Below, in pieces: positions 51,831 through 60,633 of a DNA stretch of 64,000 bases. Position 1 is the stretch's first letter; each line of letters opens with the position of its first letter. Origin of the DNA: Candidatus Saccharimonadota bacterium (GTDB lineage Bacteria > Patescibacteriota > Saccharimonadia > Saccharimonadales > Saccharimonadaceae); the NCBI GenBank assembly GCA_003246575.1, contig QJZZ01000001.1, forward strand, positions 281,978 to 345,977, in the 5' to 3' direction. A program made the position numbers and the translations under genes. The notes under the pieces are model-generated. The model made no database searches and had not been told where the DNA came from. It was given only the letters and a program-made list of their open reading frames with translations.

Positions 51831-51850
51831 ATTCCCGGTGAGATCACCAA
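51831..51850 (+). repeat. 20-bp tRNA-Glu 3'-end repeat, downstream copy
   Basis: Exact copy of 51693-51712 without the rest of a tRNA. The same AAGAAA follows both copies with a one-base difference. The 51713-51830 interval has no coding sequence. Confidence 0.85.
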
Positions 51851-51890
51851 GAAAAACGCCTCAGCCGTATATGGTTGGGGCGTTTTTCTT
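51849..51890. terminator. Strong terminator after the tRNA-Glu repeat
   Basis: AAGAAAAACGCC (51849-51860) pairs perfectly with 51879-51890 and ends in TTTTTCTTT. It begins right at the CCA-like end of the repeat, as a tRNA terminator would. Confidence 0.8.
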
Positions 51891-51999
51891 TGGATGAATT
51901 CATTTTTCATGCATATCAGGCAGCTTAATGCGTACGTAGCGTCATAGGTACATGCGTCAGGATACTTCTCAGGCGAAGTATCATTGCTATAATCGAGCT

Positions 52000-52593
52000 A
52001 TGCAGAGAAGGTATGTAGCAATAATTGGTTTGGTCGTGGTCCTGTCGTTCGCGGGCATCCTGCTGTGGAATTCTCGCGTTAATTTTGTTCCGCACCTGAT
52101 CTCTCAAGTAGTGTCGGCAAGGGGCGAAAGTTTCCCTGGGATCGATGAATCAAACTTAACTCCTGCGCAAAAGCGGATTGTTAGCATCGCGAGGACTGAA
52201 TTCATGGAGCAGCCCGAGTATACGAAATATACAGAGGGCAATAAAGAAGCGTGGTGTGCTGATTTCGTAAGCTGGGTATATATGTCCGCTGGAGTTCCAT
52301 TTACGAATCAAAATTCAGGATCATGGAGAATCCCCGGCACGTATACGCTTAGAGACTACCTAGAAAAAGAGGGGTTGCTGCGTCTAGCGAAGTCCGATTA
52401 CGAGCCGAAAACAGGAGACTTGATGCTGTATGATAATCCGAATTCCTTCGGTCAACACGTCAATATCGTTGTGACTGTACATAGTGACGGGTCTGTTACG
52501 ACGATTGGAGGAAATGAACCTGGTGGAATACGCGTCAAAACGCATAGTGCATACAAAGAGCCCGGATTTGTTGGCTATGGCGTTCTTGAGTAG
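52000..52593 (+). CDS. Membrane-anchored CHAP-domain peptidoglycan hydrolase
   Basis: 197 aa. One N-terminal transmembrane segment (VAIIGLVVVLSFAGILLW) and an outer CHAP (NlpC/P60-like) domain: catalytic Cys in AWCADFVSWVY, His in FGQHVNIVVTV, then TIGGNEPGG. Such enzymes cut peptidoglycan amides. The start is ATG 52000, 6 nt after TATAAT (51988-51993). Its role could be self wall remodelling or attack on a partner's wall. Confidence 0.85.
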   Translation: MQRRYVAIIGLVVVLSFAGILLWNSRVNFVPHLISQVVSARGESFPGIDESNLTPAQKRIVSIARTEFMEQPEYTKYTEGNKEAWCADFVSWVYMSAGVPFTNQNSGSWRIPGTYTLRDYLEKEGLLRLAKSDYEPKTGDLMLYDNPNSFGQHVNIVVTVHSDGSVTTIGGNEPGGIRVKTHSAYKEPGFVGYGVLE

Positions 52594-52710
52594 ACAGCTG
52601 GTGTGATAGCTGGATGTATTCCGGTGTACCGAAGGTTACGCAGTTTTTTACTTGATGACGTGCCGTACGCTATACTAAAACCATACATTTCAAACTAAGA
52701 AAGATCTCTT

Positions 52711-53430
52711 ATGTCAGCTACAGAAAAAACCGAATATAACGTACCGTCAGACACGCTCGATAACGGACTCCTCAACAAGCTTCGTGCTGCTGTTCTTGGT
52801 GCCAACGACGGTATCGTCAGTACCTCAAGTGTCGTTATGGGTGTCGCTGGTGCGACAGGCGAGAAGGATGCCATCGTTACGGCGGGGCTTGCGGCACTGG
52901 TTGCCGGTGCGCTCAGTATGGCAGTTGGCGAGTACGTCTCTGTCAGTAGTCAGTCCGATGCAGAAAAGGCGTACATCGAAGCAGAAAAGAAAGAGCTTGC
53001 GGACGACCCAGAAGGTGAACTCGATGAACTCAAGCGCGAGTACATGAAGCAAGGGGTGAGTGAAAAAACAGCCCTGCAGGTCGCCAAGGAAGTAACCGCC
53101 AAAGATGCGCTAAAAGCGCATCTCCATATGCACTTCAATTTTAATCCAGACGATATCAATAGCCCGATGCAAGCAGCCGTTGCCTCGCTCGTGTCGTTTA
53201 CGGCGGGTGGACTGGTGCCGTTCCTGGCGATTGTATTTGCCCCAGAAGAGCAACGTATAGGTGTCGCGATTGGCGCTGTGCTCGTTGCGCTATTCCTGAC
53301 AGGCTACCTGAGCGCAACGGCAGGTAAGGCATCTCGTCGTCGCGCAGTGATCCGTGTGGTTCTCGGTGGACTCGCTGCCATGATTATCACCTACTATGTT
53401 GGTGTGCTCTTCGGGACGACAATTCAATAA
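52711..53430 (+). CDS. VIT1/CCC1-family iron/manganese transporter
   Basis: 239 aa with the family pattern of two N-terminal helices, a charged cytoplasmic loop (DAEKAYIEAEKKELADDPEG to KDALKAHLHMHFNFNPDD) and three C-terminal helices. LRAAVLGANDGIVSTSSVVMGVAGA and GALSMAVGEYVSVSSQSDAEK are hallmark motifs. It moves Fe2+ or Mn2+, normally out of the cytosol; the direction here is inferred. TATACT lies about 35 nt upstream, so the leader is longer than in many neighbours. Confidence 0.9.
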   Translation: MSATEKTEYNVPSDTLDNGLLNKLRAAVLGANDGIVSTSSVVMGVAGATGEKDAIVTAGLAALVAGALSMAVGEYVSVSSQSDAEKAYIEAEKKELADDPEGELDELKREYMKQGVSEKTALQVAKEVTAKDALKAHLHMHFNFNPDDINSPMQAAVASLVSFTAGGLVPFLAIVFAPEEQRIGVAIGAVLVALFLTGYLSATAGKASRRRAVIRVVLGGLAAMIITYYVGVLFGTTIQ

Positions 53431-53539
53431 TTTCGACCGATACACGCACCCGCAAAGAGGCGTCTCCTTGCATTTCAAGATACTTATGCTTATGATGAAG
53501 ATATCGAATATCAGGATCTATAAAAACAGGGAAGGGTAT

Positions 53540-55897
53540 ATGCACAAACACATCAAGTTTTTTAACGAGGTCGATCTTAGCGACATTCCCGAAGTTGGAG
53601 GCAAAAATGCGTCCCTCGGTGAAATGTATCAGCACCTGGCGCCGAAAGGCATCAACTTGCCGAACGGATTCGCGACGACGAGTAGTAGCTACTACTACTT
53701 CATCGAACAGGCTGGCATCAAGGATCGCATCCAGCGTGTACTTGATGGGTTGGATATCCATGACGTCAAAGACCTGAAACGCCGCGGCGCCAAGATTCGC
53801 GGTATCATCATGAAAGCCAAGCTGCCAGCAGATTTTGAGGCAGAGATTGCCGAAGGCTACAAAAACCTCAGCGAGCAGTGTGGCAAAAAGAACGTTGTGG
53901 TTGCGGTTCGCTCAAGTGCAACAGCCGAAGACCTGCCAAACGCGTCATTTGCCGGCCAGCAGGAAACCTATCTCAACATTAGCGGCCAAAAGAATGTTCT
54001 CTTGAAGGCAAAGGAGTGTATCTCTTCACTCTTCACTGACCGTGCTATTGTGTACCGTGAAGAAAATGGCTTCGACCACATGAAAGTCGCCCTCAGCGTT
54101 GGCATCCAACAGATGGTTGCTGTTCGCTCAGAGGCAGCCGGCGTTATGTTCACGGTTGATACCGAAACAGGGTTCGAAAATGCTGTCGTCATCACCAGTA
54201 TCTATGGCATCGGTGAGAATATCGTTCAGGGACGTGTTAGCCCAGATGAATTTACCGTCTTCAAGCCAACGCTCGCCATCCTCAAGAAGCGTGTTGGCTC
54301 AAAGAAAGAAAAGATGGTGCCGGTCAGCGGCTCAAAGACCAAGAACATCAAGGTCAGCCTCAAAGACCAGCAGCGCTTTAGCATCACTGACGACCAGGTG
54401 ACGACACTTGCCAAATGGGGTCTTGAGATTGAAAAGCACTACGGTCGCCACATGGACATCGAATGGGCACTCGACGAAGACGACGGCAAGCTCTACATCG
54501 TTCAGGCTCGTGGCGAAACAGTCCAATCGAACAAGGATCATTCGGTTATCGAAGAATACAAGCTCAAAGAAGGTGGTCAAATCCTGACCCAGGGCAAGAG
54601 TGTTGGTAGCAAGATCGGCGTTGGCAAGGTCAACAAGATCATGGGCACCGAAGATATGTCAAAGTTCAAAGAAGGTGATGTACTCGTTACCGAAATGACC
54701 GACCCAGACTGGGTGCCTATCATGAAGATGGCCAGCGCTATCGTCACCGACAAGGGTGGACGAACCTGCCACGCGGCAATCGTTTCGCGCGAACTTGGCA
54801 TCCCTTGTGTTGTCGGTACGGGTAACGGCAGCGAAGTTATCAAGGCAGGCCAGAAGGTGACCGTTGACTGTTCTGGCGGTGACGACGGCGTCGTGTACGC
54901 TGGTGCACTCAGCTTCGACATCAACCGCACTAGCGTCAAAGACCTCAAGCGCCCAAAGACCAAGATGATGATGAATATCGGTTCACCTGACCACGCGTTT
55001 ACCTACGCTCAGATTCCAAACGATGGTGTCGGCTTGGCGCGTGAAGAGTTTATCATCGACTCACATATCAAGATTCACCCACTCGCACTGCTGCACTTTG
55101 ACCAGGTCAAGGATCCAATCGCGCGTCAGCAGATTGAAGAATTGACAGCTGGCTACAAGAGCAAGGCGCAGTACTTTATCGACAAGCTTGCTGAAGGTAT
55201 CTCGATCATCGGCGCAGCCTTCTATCCGAACGACGTCATCATTCGTTTCAGTGACTTCAAGACGAACGAATACGCCAACCTCATCGGTGGTCAGCAGTTT
55301 GAGCCGAAAGAAGAGAACCCAATGCTTGGCTGGCGTGGTGCGAGTCGCTACTACTCGAAGGAGTACCGCGAGGCATTCGCGCTCGAGTGTATGGCGATGC
55401 GTAAAGTTCGTGACACGATGGGTATCGCCAACGTCAAAGCTATGGTGCCATTCTGTCGTAACCTCGACGAAGCGCACAAAGTGCTCGACATCATGAAAAA
55501 GACTGGCCTCGAGCGCGGCAAGAACGGCTTCCAGGTCTACATGATGGTAGAAATCCCTTCAAATGTCTTGCTCGCAGAACAGTTCGCTCAACTCTTCGAC
55601 GGTTTCTCGATCGGTTCAAACGACCTGACACAATTGACGCTTGGTGTCGACCGTGACAACCACACCGTTGCTCATGTCTACGATGAAAACAACGAAGCGG
55701 TCAAAGCGCTCATCCGTAGCGTTATCAAGGTCGCCAAAAAGACCAAGACAAAGGTCGGCATCTGTGGCCAGGCGCCATCGGATTACCCAGAATTTGCACG
55801 CTTCCTCGTCGAAGCTGGTATCGATAGCATCTCGCTTGCCCCTGATACAGTTATCAAGACGACGATTGATATCGCCAAAACAGAAGCTCGCCTGTAA
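53540..55897 (+). CDS. ppsA: Phosphoenolpyruvate synthase
   Basis: ATP + pyruvate + water to PEP + AMP + Pi. 785 aa: N-terminal ATP-grasp domain (GGKNASLGEM, VAVRSSATAEDLPNASFAGQQ), the swivelling phosphohistidine domain (GGRTCHAAIVSRELGIPCVVG), and the C-terminal PEP-binding barrel (GFSIGSNDLTQLTLGVDRD, KVGICGQAPSDYPEFA with the catalytic Cys). AGGGAAGGG precedes ATG 53540; a longer frame has no such site. It is directly upstream of pyruvate kinase, so the two opposing PEP/pyruvate enzymes sit side by side. Confidence 0.96.
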   Translation: MHKHIKFFNEVDLSDIPEVGGKNASLGEMYQHLAPKGINLPNGFATTSSSYYYFIEQAGIKDRIQRVLDGLDIHDVKDLKRRGAKIRGIIMKAKLPADFEAEIAEGYKNLSEQCGKKNVVVAVRSSATAEDLPNASFAGQQETYLNISGQKNVLLKAKECISSLFTDRAIVYREENGFDHMKVALSVGIQQMVAVRSEAAGVMFTVDTETGFENAVVITSIYGIGENIVQGRVSPDEFTVFKPTLAILKKRVGSKKEKMVPVSGSKTKNIKVSLKDQQRFSITDDQVTTLAKWGLEIEKHYGRHMDIEWALDEDDGKLYIVQARGETVQSNKDHSVIEEYKLKEGGQILTQGKSVGSKIGVGKVNKIMGTEDMSKFKEGDVLVTEMTDPDWVPIMKMASAIVTDKGGRTCHAAIVSRELGIPCVVGTGNGSEVIKAGQKVTVDCSGGDDGVVYAGALSFDINRTSVKDLKRPKTKMMMNIGSPDHAFTYAQIPNDGVGLAREEFIIDSHIKIHPLALLHFDQVKDPIARQQIEELTAGYKSKAQYFIDKLAEGISIIGAAFYPNDVIIRFSDFKTNEYANLIGGQQFEPKEENPMLGWRGASRYYSKEYREAFALECMAMRKVRDTMGIANVKAMVPFCRNLDEAHKVLDIMKKTGLERGKNGFQVYMMVEIPSNVLLAEQFAQLFDGFSIGSNDLTQLTLGVDRDNHTVAHVYDENNEAVKALIRSVIKVAKKTKTKVGICGQAPSDYPEFARFLVEAGIDSISLAPDTVIKTTIDIAKTEARL

Positions 55898-55948
55898 AGA
55901 TCCCGCCAGAGTAGTGCAATTGGTGAAGTTTGTGCGATACTAGAGAGT

Positions 55949-57418
55949 ATGCAAACTTCACCAACTACTCAGGGTGACTCGCTCACCATTCTCAAACGTA
56001 CTAAAATTATTGCGACGGTCGGTCCTGCGACTGACAGCTATGAAAAAGTCCGCGATCTTATCGCTGCAGGCGCCAATGGCCTCCGCCTCAACTTTAGCCA
56101 CGGTACCCACGAAAGCCACGGCAAGTTTATAAAGTGGATTCGTGATGCGTCCGAAGAGCTCGGCAAGCCTGTGGCGATTCTTCAAGACCTCCAGGGTCCA
56201 AAGATCCGTCTCGGTGAGCTCGTTGACAATCATTACGACGTCAAAGAAGGCGATGAGCTACAACTTACGTATGGTATTGAGCACGATGGTGGCTCGAATT
56301 TGCCAATTCAGTACGACCTCAGCACCAAGGTAAAACCGGGTGAACGCGTCTACATGTTTGACGGCAAGGTGCGTGGTGAAGTCACAGCCATCGAAGGCAA
56401 GACGATTACGGTTCTGATCAAAAATGACGGCTTCTTGATGAGCAAGAAAGGCTTCAACTTGCCTGACACCGATTTTGCTGGTGACGTTATCACTGAAAAA
56501 GACTACCGCGACATCGACTACGGTGTGACGCAGGACATCGACTTCATTGCCTTGAGCTTCGTGCAATCAGCCACTGATATGGAAGTCCTTCGGGGTTACT
56601 TGGCCGCCAAGGAGCGTGAGGACATTCATGTTATCGCCAAGGTTGAGACAAAGGCTGCCATCGAACCAGACGCCCTCGAGCAGATTGTTGAAGTCAGTGA
56701 CGGCGTCATGGTGGCCCGCGGTGACCTCGCTGTTGAAGTTGGTGCAGAAATCGTGCCTGTTGTGCAACGCCAGATCATCAGCCTTTGCCAGAAGCACGCC
56801 AAGATCAGCATCGTGGCGACACAGATGATGAGCAGCATGGTAGACAACCCAGAACCAACCCGTGCAGAAGTGAGTGACATCTCGACGGCTGTCGTCTTTG
56901 GTGCTGACGTTGCAATGCTCAGCGACGAGACTGCTAATGGCTCATACCCAATCGAAGCCGTCAAAAGCATGAAGCGCGTTATCGTTCACACGCAAGAAAA
57001 TGTGCCACTTCACGCACTTGACGCACCTGTTTCTGGTGATTCACACTCGATGGCGATTTGCCAGGCGGCAGTACATCTCGCACATGATCTCGGTACTGCA
57101 GGTATCGTGACAGAGACAAAGTCGGGTGCGACGGCTCAGAATATTTCAGCACACCGTCCAGAACGCGTCATCTTTTCGGTCACGAGTGATCGTCGTGTCG
57201 CACAGCAGCTGGCGCTTCTCTATGCAACCAAGAGCTTCCTAAAGCCAGATGGTGACAAAGCTGGACTCGAATTGACCGCAGAACTCGTTGGGCGCAAGTT
57301 TGTGAGCCCGGATGCCTCAGTGGTGATCGTCAGTGGGCGACAGCCGGGACTCAAGGGCGCAACCGATACCATTCGTATCCGACGCGTGATCGAGACGGTT
57401 TCGTCAAATACTAAATAG
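55949..57418 (+). CDS. pyk: Pyruvate kinase
   Basis: 489 aa, full length. KRTKIIATVGPATDSYEKV, RLNFSHGTHE, LQDLQGPKIRLGEL, the signature IAKVETKAAIEPDALE, GVMVARGDLAVEV and AMLSDETANGSYPIEAV are intact. GATACT (55936-55941) is 7 nt before the ATG, suggesting a leaderless mRNA separate from ppsA. The C-terminal domain is present and closes with RIRRVIETVSSNTK. Confidence 0.98.
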   Translation: MQTSPTTQGDSLTILKRTKIIATVGPATDSYEKVRDLIAAGANGLRLNFSHGTHESHGKFIKWIRDASEELGKPVAILQDLQGPKIRLGELVDNHYDVKEGDELQLTYGIEHDGGSNLPIQYDLSTKVKPGERVYMFDGKVRGEVTAIEGKTITVLIKNDGFLMSKKGFNLPDTDFAGDVITEKDYRDIDYGVTQDIDFIALSFVQSATDMEVLRGYLAAKEREDIHVIAKVETKAAIEPDALEQIVEVSDGVMVARGDLAVEVGAEIVPVVQRQIISLCQKHAKISIVATQMMSSMVDNPEPTRAEVSDISTAVVFGADVAMLSDETANGSYPIEAVKSMKRVIVHTQENVPLHALDAPVSGDSHSMAICQAAVHLAHDLGTAGIVTETKSGATAQNISAHRPERVIFSVTSDRRVAQQLALLYATKSFLKPDGDKAGLELTAELVGRKFVSPDASVVIVSGRQPGLKGATDTIRIRRVIETVSSNTK

Positions 57419-57436
57419 TTTGATACACTAAAGGTA

Positions 57437-58672
57437 ATGAAAACGGTGGGCAAAATTTTTCACAAGCGCAGTATGCGCAAAGCGCCACTTGCTGGCAAAA
57501 CGGTTCTGGTACGAGCCGACTATAACGTACCGATGCGCGATGGCGTTATTCAGGATGACTTCCGCATCCGTTCGTCAGTGCCGACGATCAAGCGACTCCT
57601 GGCCGACGGCTGCAAGGTGGTGATTATCAGTCACCTCGGTCGTCCTGACGGCAAGCGCGTCGAAGAATTCAGTCTCGAGCCAGCAGCGCAGCGACTGGCA
57701 GAGCTGCTTGAGCAGGAGATTCGTTTCGTTGACGATTGCATCGGCCCTAGGGTTAAAATGGCTATCAAGCGTGCACCGTCAAAATCCGTACTCATGCTTG
57801 AGAATGTGCGCTTTTATGCTGAAGAAGAGGCAAATGATCAAGACTTTGCGCGCCAGATTGCCGAAGATAGCGGCGCGCAGTATTTTGTCCAGGATGGGTT
57901 TGGTGTTGTACACCGCGCTCACGCCAGTACAGAAGCAATCACGCACTTTTTGCCGAGCGTAGCAGGACTGCTGCTCGAGCGCGAATATGAGCGTATCGTT
58001 GGTGCCATGAAGCAGCCTCGTCGACCGCTGGTTGCATTGCTTGGCGGCGCGAAAGTGAGCGACAAAATTCAAGTCATCAATCGTCTCGTGAAGGTTGCTG
58101 ATCAAATCGTTATCGGCGGCGCGATGGCCAATACCTTCTTGGCGCATGCCGGTAAGCCAATCGGGAAAAGCAAAGCGGAAACAGACCAAGACGAAGTTAT
58201 TTCAGGGATTTATGAGGCAATTAGTCGGAAGGTCTCTGCTGAATTTCGAGATAATTTTCTCGTACTCCCGACAGACGTAGCTGTTGCGAAAGCCGTTGAT
58301 GCGAGTCAGGAGCGTCGTGTAATTCCTGTTGATGAGGTTGCTGAGGATGATCTCATTCTCGATATCGGTGACGCATCGATCGAACGGGCTGCTGCTGCAT
58401 TGAGGCGTGCTCATACGGTGATTTGGAACGGGACACTTGGTATGGCAGAATTTCCTGCATTCGCGCACGGCTCTGCTCGTGCGGCACTTGAACTAGCCGA
58501 ACATCCAGAAATTGCCTCGATTATCGGTGGTGGCGACACGGCTGATTTTGTACTCCACTGGGATGCAAGAGGAGGCGACAGCTTCACGCACGTCTCGACT
58601 GGTGGTGGCGCGAGCCTGGAGCTGATGGCTGGCGAAAAACTACCAGGCATAGAAGCACTCCTTGATGCATAG
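57437..58672 (+). CDS. pgk: Phosphoglycerate kinase
   Basis: 411 aa. VLVRADYNVPMRDG, SHLGRPDGKRVEEFSL, the substrate region FVQDGFGVVHRAHAST, LLGGAKVSDKIQV and the nucleotide-binding SIIGGGDTADFV with FTHVSTGGGASLELM identify it. TACACT (57424-57429) is 7 nt before the ATG; the gene is 18 bp after pyk. It forms a run with tpiA. Confidence 0.97.
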   Translation: MKTVGKIFHKRSMRKAPLAGKTVLVRADYNVPMRDGVIQDDFRIRSSVPTIKRLLADGCKVVIISHLGRPDGKRVEEFSLEPAAQRLAELLEQEIRFVDDCIGPRVKMAIKRAPSKSVLMLENVRFYAEEEANDQDFARQIAEDSGAQYFVQDGFGVVHRAHASTEAITHFLPSVAGLLLEREYERIVGAMKQPRRPLVALLGGAKVSDKIQVINRLVKVADQIVIGGAMANTFLAHAGKPIGKSKAETDQDEVISGIYEAISRKVSAEFRDNFLVLPTDVAVAKAVDASQERRVIPVDEVAEDDLILDIGDASIERAAAALRRAHTVIWNGTLGMAEFPAFAHGSARAALELAEHPEIASIIGGGDTADFVLHWDARGGDSFTHVSTGGGASLELMAGEKLPGIEALLDA

Positions 58673-58748
58673 AAGCACCCTCCTGGGTTGTACTTTTTGC
58701 AGCCAAACTGATACACTAATGACAAATAACCGTAAGCAAGAATAACGA

Positions 58749-59522
58749 GTGGGTAAACACCTTATTATCGCCAACTGGAAGATGAACCTCACCATTCATG
58801 AGGGCAGCTTGTTGGTGCACAAACTAAGCGAACTGACGCAGAACCATCGCACAGTTGATGTTGTATTGGCGCCGGGTTTTCTGAATTTGCAGTCGCTCAA
58901 TCTTCAGATCGATCACTCAAAGTTCAAGCTATGCGCACAGAATTTCTATTGGCGTGATGCCGGCGCCTTCACCGGGGAAGTATCTGCCAATCAGCTTCGC
59001 GGACTCGTCAGCTATGCGTTGGTTGGACACTCTGAACGTCGTCATATATTCGGTGAAGCTGGCCGTGAAATTGGACGTAAAGTTCAAGCGGCGATTCGCC
59101 ACGACATCAAGCCGGTGCTCTGCGTTGGTGAGACAGCAATGGAACGTGGTGACGGCGAAACAAACGACGTACTACACGATCAGCTTGTCGCCGGCCTCGC
59201 GAATGTTACGAGTGACGACATGAAGCATGTCATCATCGCCTACGAACCAGTCTGGGCAATCGGCTCTGGTAATAGCGCAACGCCTGACGATGTCGAGAAA
59301 GCCTCGGCGATGATTCGTCGTCAGATTCAGCATATGTTTGGCGCACAGGTTGCACGTGATGTACAGGTGCTCTATGGCGGCAGTGTCTCGATGGACAATG
59401 CCCGAGGCTACCTTGATACAAAAGGCGTGAACGGACTATTGATCGGTGGCGCAAGTCTTCATGCTGACCAATTCGCAAGTATTATCAAAACAGCACATCA
59501 ATCCCTAAGCGGCAAGAAATAG
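58749..59522 (+). CDS. tpiA: Triosephosphate isomerase
   Basis: 257 aa. IANWKMNLTI (Asn-Lys), GHSERRHIFGE (electrophile His), AYEPVWAIGSG (catalytic Glu) and LYGGSVSMDN (phosphate loop) are all present. The start is GTG at 58749. The next gene starts 11 bp after the stop. Confidence 0.97.
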   Translation: MGKHLIIANWKMNLTIHEGSLLVHKLSELTQNHRTVDVVLAPGFLNLQSLNLQIDHSKFKLCAQNFYWRDAGAFTGEVSANQLRGLVSYALVGHSERRHIFGEAGREIGRKVQAAIRHDIKPVLCVGETAMERGDGETNDVLHDQLVAGLANVTSDDMKHVIIAYEPVWAIGSGNSATPDDVEKASAMIRRQIQHMFGAQVARDVQVLYGGSVSMDNARGYLDTKGVNGLLIGGASLHADQFASIIKTAHQSLSGKK

Positions 59523-59533
59523 GAGCGAGCTAT

Positions 59534-60616
59534 ATGTCGGACATTGATTTTGAAGAACTAGACAAGGCGGTGACATCGCTGATGGGTTCGAATACTCCCA
59601 CTGTTCCACAAAAGCAGGAAGAGACGACGCCTTCTCCGGCGCAAGCTGAGCCAACGACTACAGTTGCTGCGGAAATTGACACCCCAGAAGTTACGGTGCC
59701 GGCACCAGAGGTCCAGGACTCTCCAGTGAGCGCAAGGGCTGCGGAAACTGTTGTCGAGCCACAGACTCAAGCTCCTGTGCCGGTTGTTGCTAGCACACAA
59801 TCTACCGAGTCGCTCGCCACCAAGCGACGCGGACAGTTCATGGACATGAAGCATCCTTCGGCCGACATGACGACAGTGGGCAAGCCAGCGACACCATCGC
59901 GCGTCGGCATGACAATTGCACCTACTGAAACGATTGAGGTGCCAGAAGTTGTCGCCGAGGAACAGACGACCACGGACGAAGTATCTACGGAGACGCCAGA
60001 CGTGCCGGTGGAGACTGCTGCGCCATCTTCGCCATTTTTGCCGGATGCCAAAGTAGAGAAGCGTCCACTTGGGAGCCCTGCAGCCGCTACCGCTACAGAG
60101 AGTGTTCCGATCGATATGAGCGATATACTGCCCCCTGCTGAAGGCGATGATGAGGCAACGGTCGACTCGCTGACACTACCAAACGAGCTTCATCCTTCGG
60201 TACTTCAGGTTGAATCTGATTCAACTTACCAACCAGAAGATGAAAGTCCTGCCGTATCTGAACTTGAAGCTACTGCTGCGCCTGAAGTCGACGAAGCAGC
60301 TGCCGATGAAGTGAAATTGAGTGAGCGTCCGAGCCCTGTCGATGCAAAGGATGAAATCCTGCAATCGAAAAAAGATGCAATTCTCGAGTCCGCTTCGATC
60401 CCTCCACAGTATAAGGTCAAGGATCAGCCAGTGGCAGGACCCGATGAGCCACATGCCAACCTGTATGACAGCGCTGCTGATCATCCTGCAACATTTGATT
60501 CGCCCAAAAAATCATCACACCTCGGCGTGATTATCATGATTGTGGTGCTTATTATCCTCGGAGCAGGCGGCGGTGCCGTACTTTACTTGTATCAAGCAGG
60601 ATCTCTCGGCTTCTAG
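59534..60616 (+). CDS. Acidic disordered protein with a C-terminal membrane anchor
   Basis: 360 aa. About 330 residues rich in Pro, Thr, Glu, Ala and Val with no cysteines, probably disordered, then one transmembrane helix (VIIMIVVLIILGAGGGAVLYLY) and a short AGSLGF tail. No signal peptide, so it is likely tail-anchored with the acidic region in the cytoplasm. AGGAGCGAGC precedes the ATG. No family recognised; short repeats such as PEV..PV are compositional. Confidence 0.7.
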   Translation: MSDIDFEELDKAVTSLMGSNTPTVPQKQEETTPSPAQAEPTTTVAAEIDTPEVTVPAPEVQDSPVSARAAETVVEPQTQAPVPVVASTQSTESLATKRRGQFMDMKHPSADMTTVGKPATPSRVGMTIAPTETIEVPEVVAEEQTTTDEVSTETPDVPVETAAPSSPFLPDAKVEKRPLGSPAAATATESVPIDMSDILPPAEGDDEATVDSLTLPNELHPSVLQVESDSTYQPEDESPAVSELEATAAPEVDEAAADEVKLSERPSPVDAKDEILQSKKDAILESASIPPQYKVKDQPVAGPDEPHANLYDSAADHPATFDSPKKSSHLGVIIMIVVLIILGAGGGAVLYLYQAGSLGF

Positions 60617-60633
60617 CTGGTACAATAGAACGA

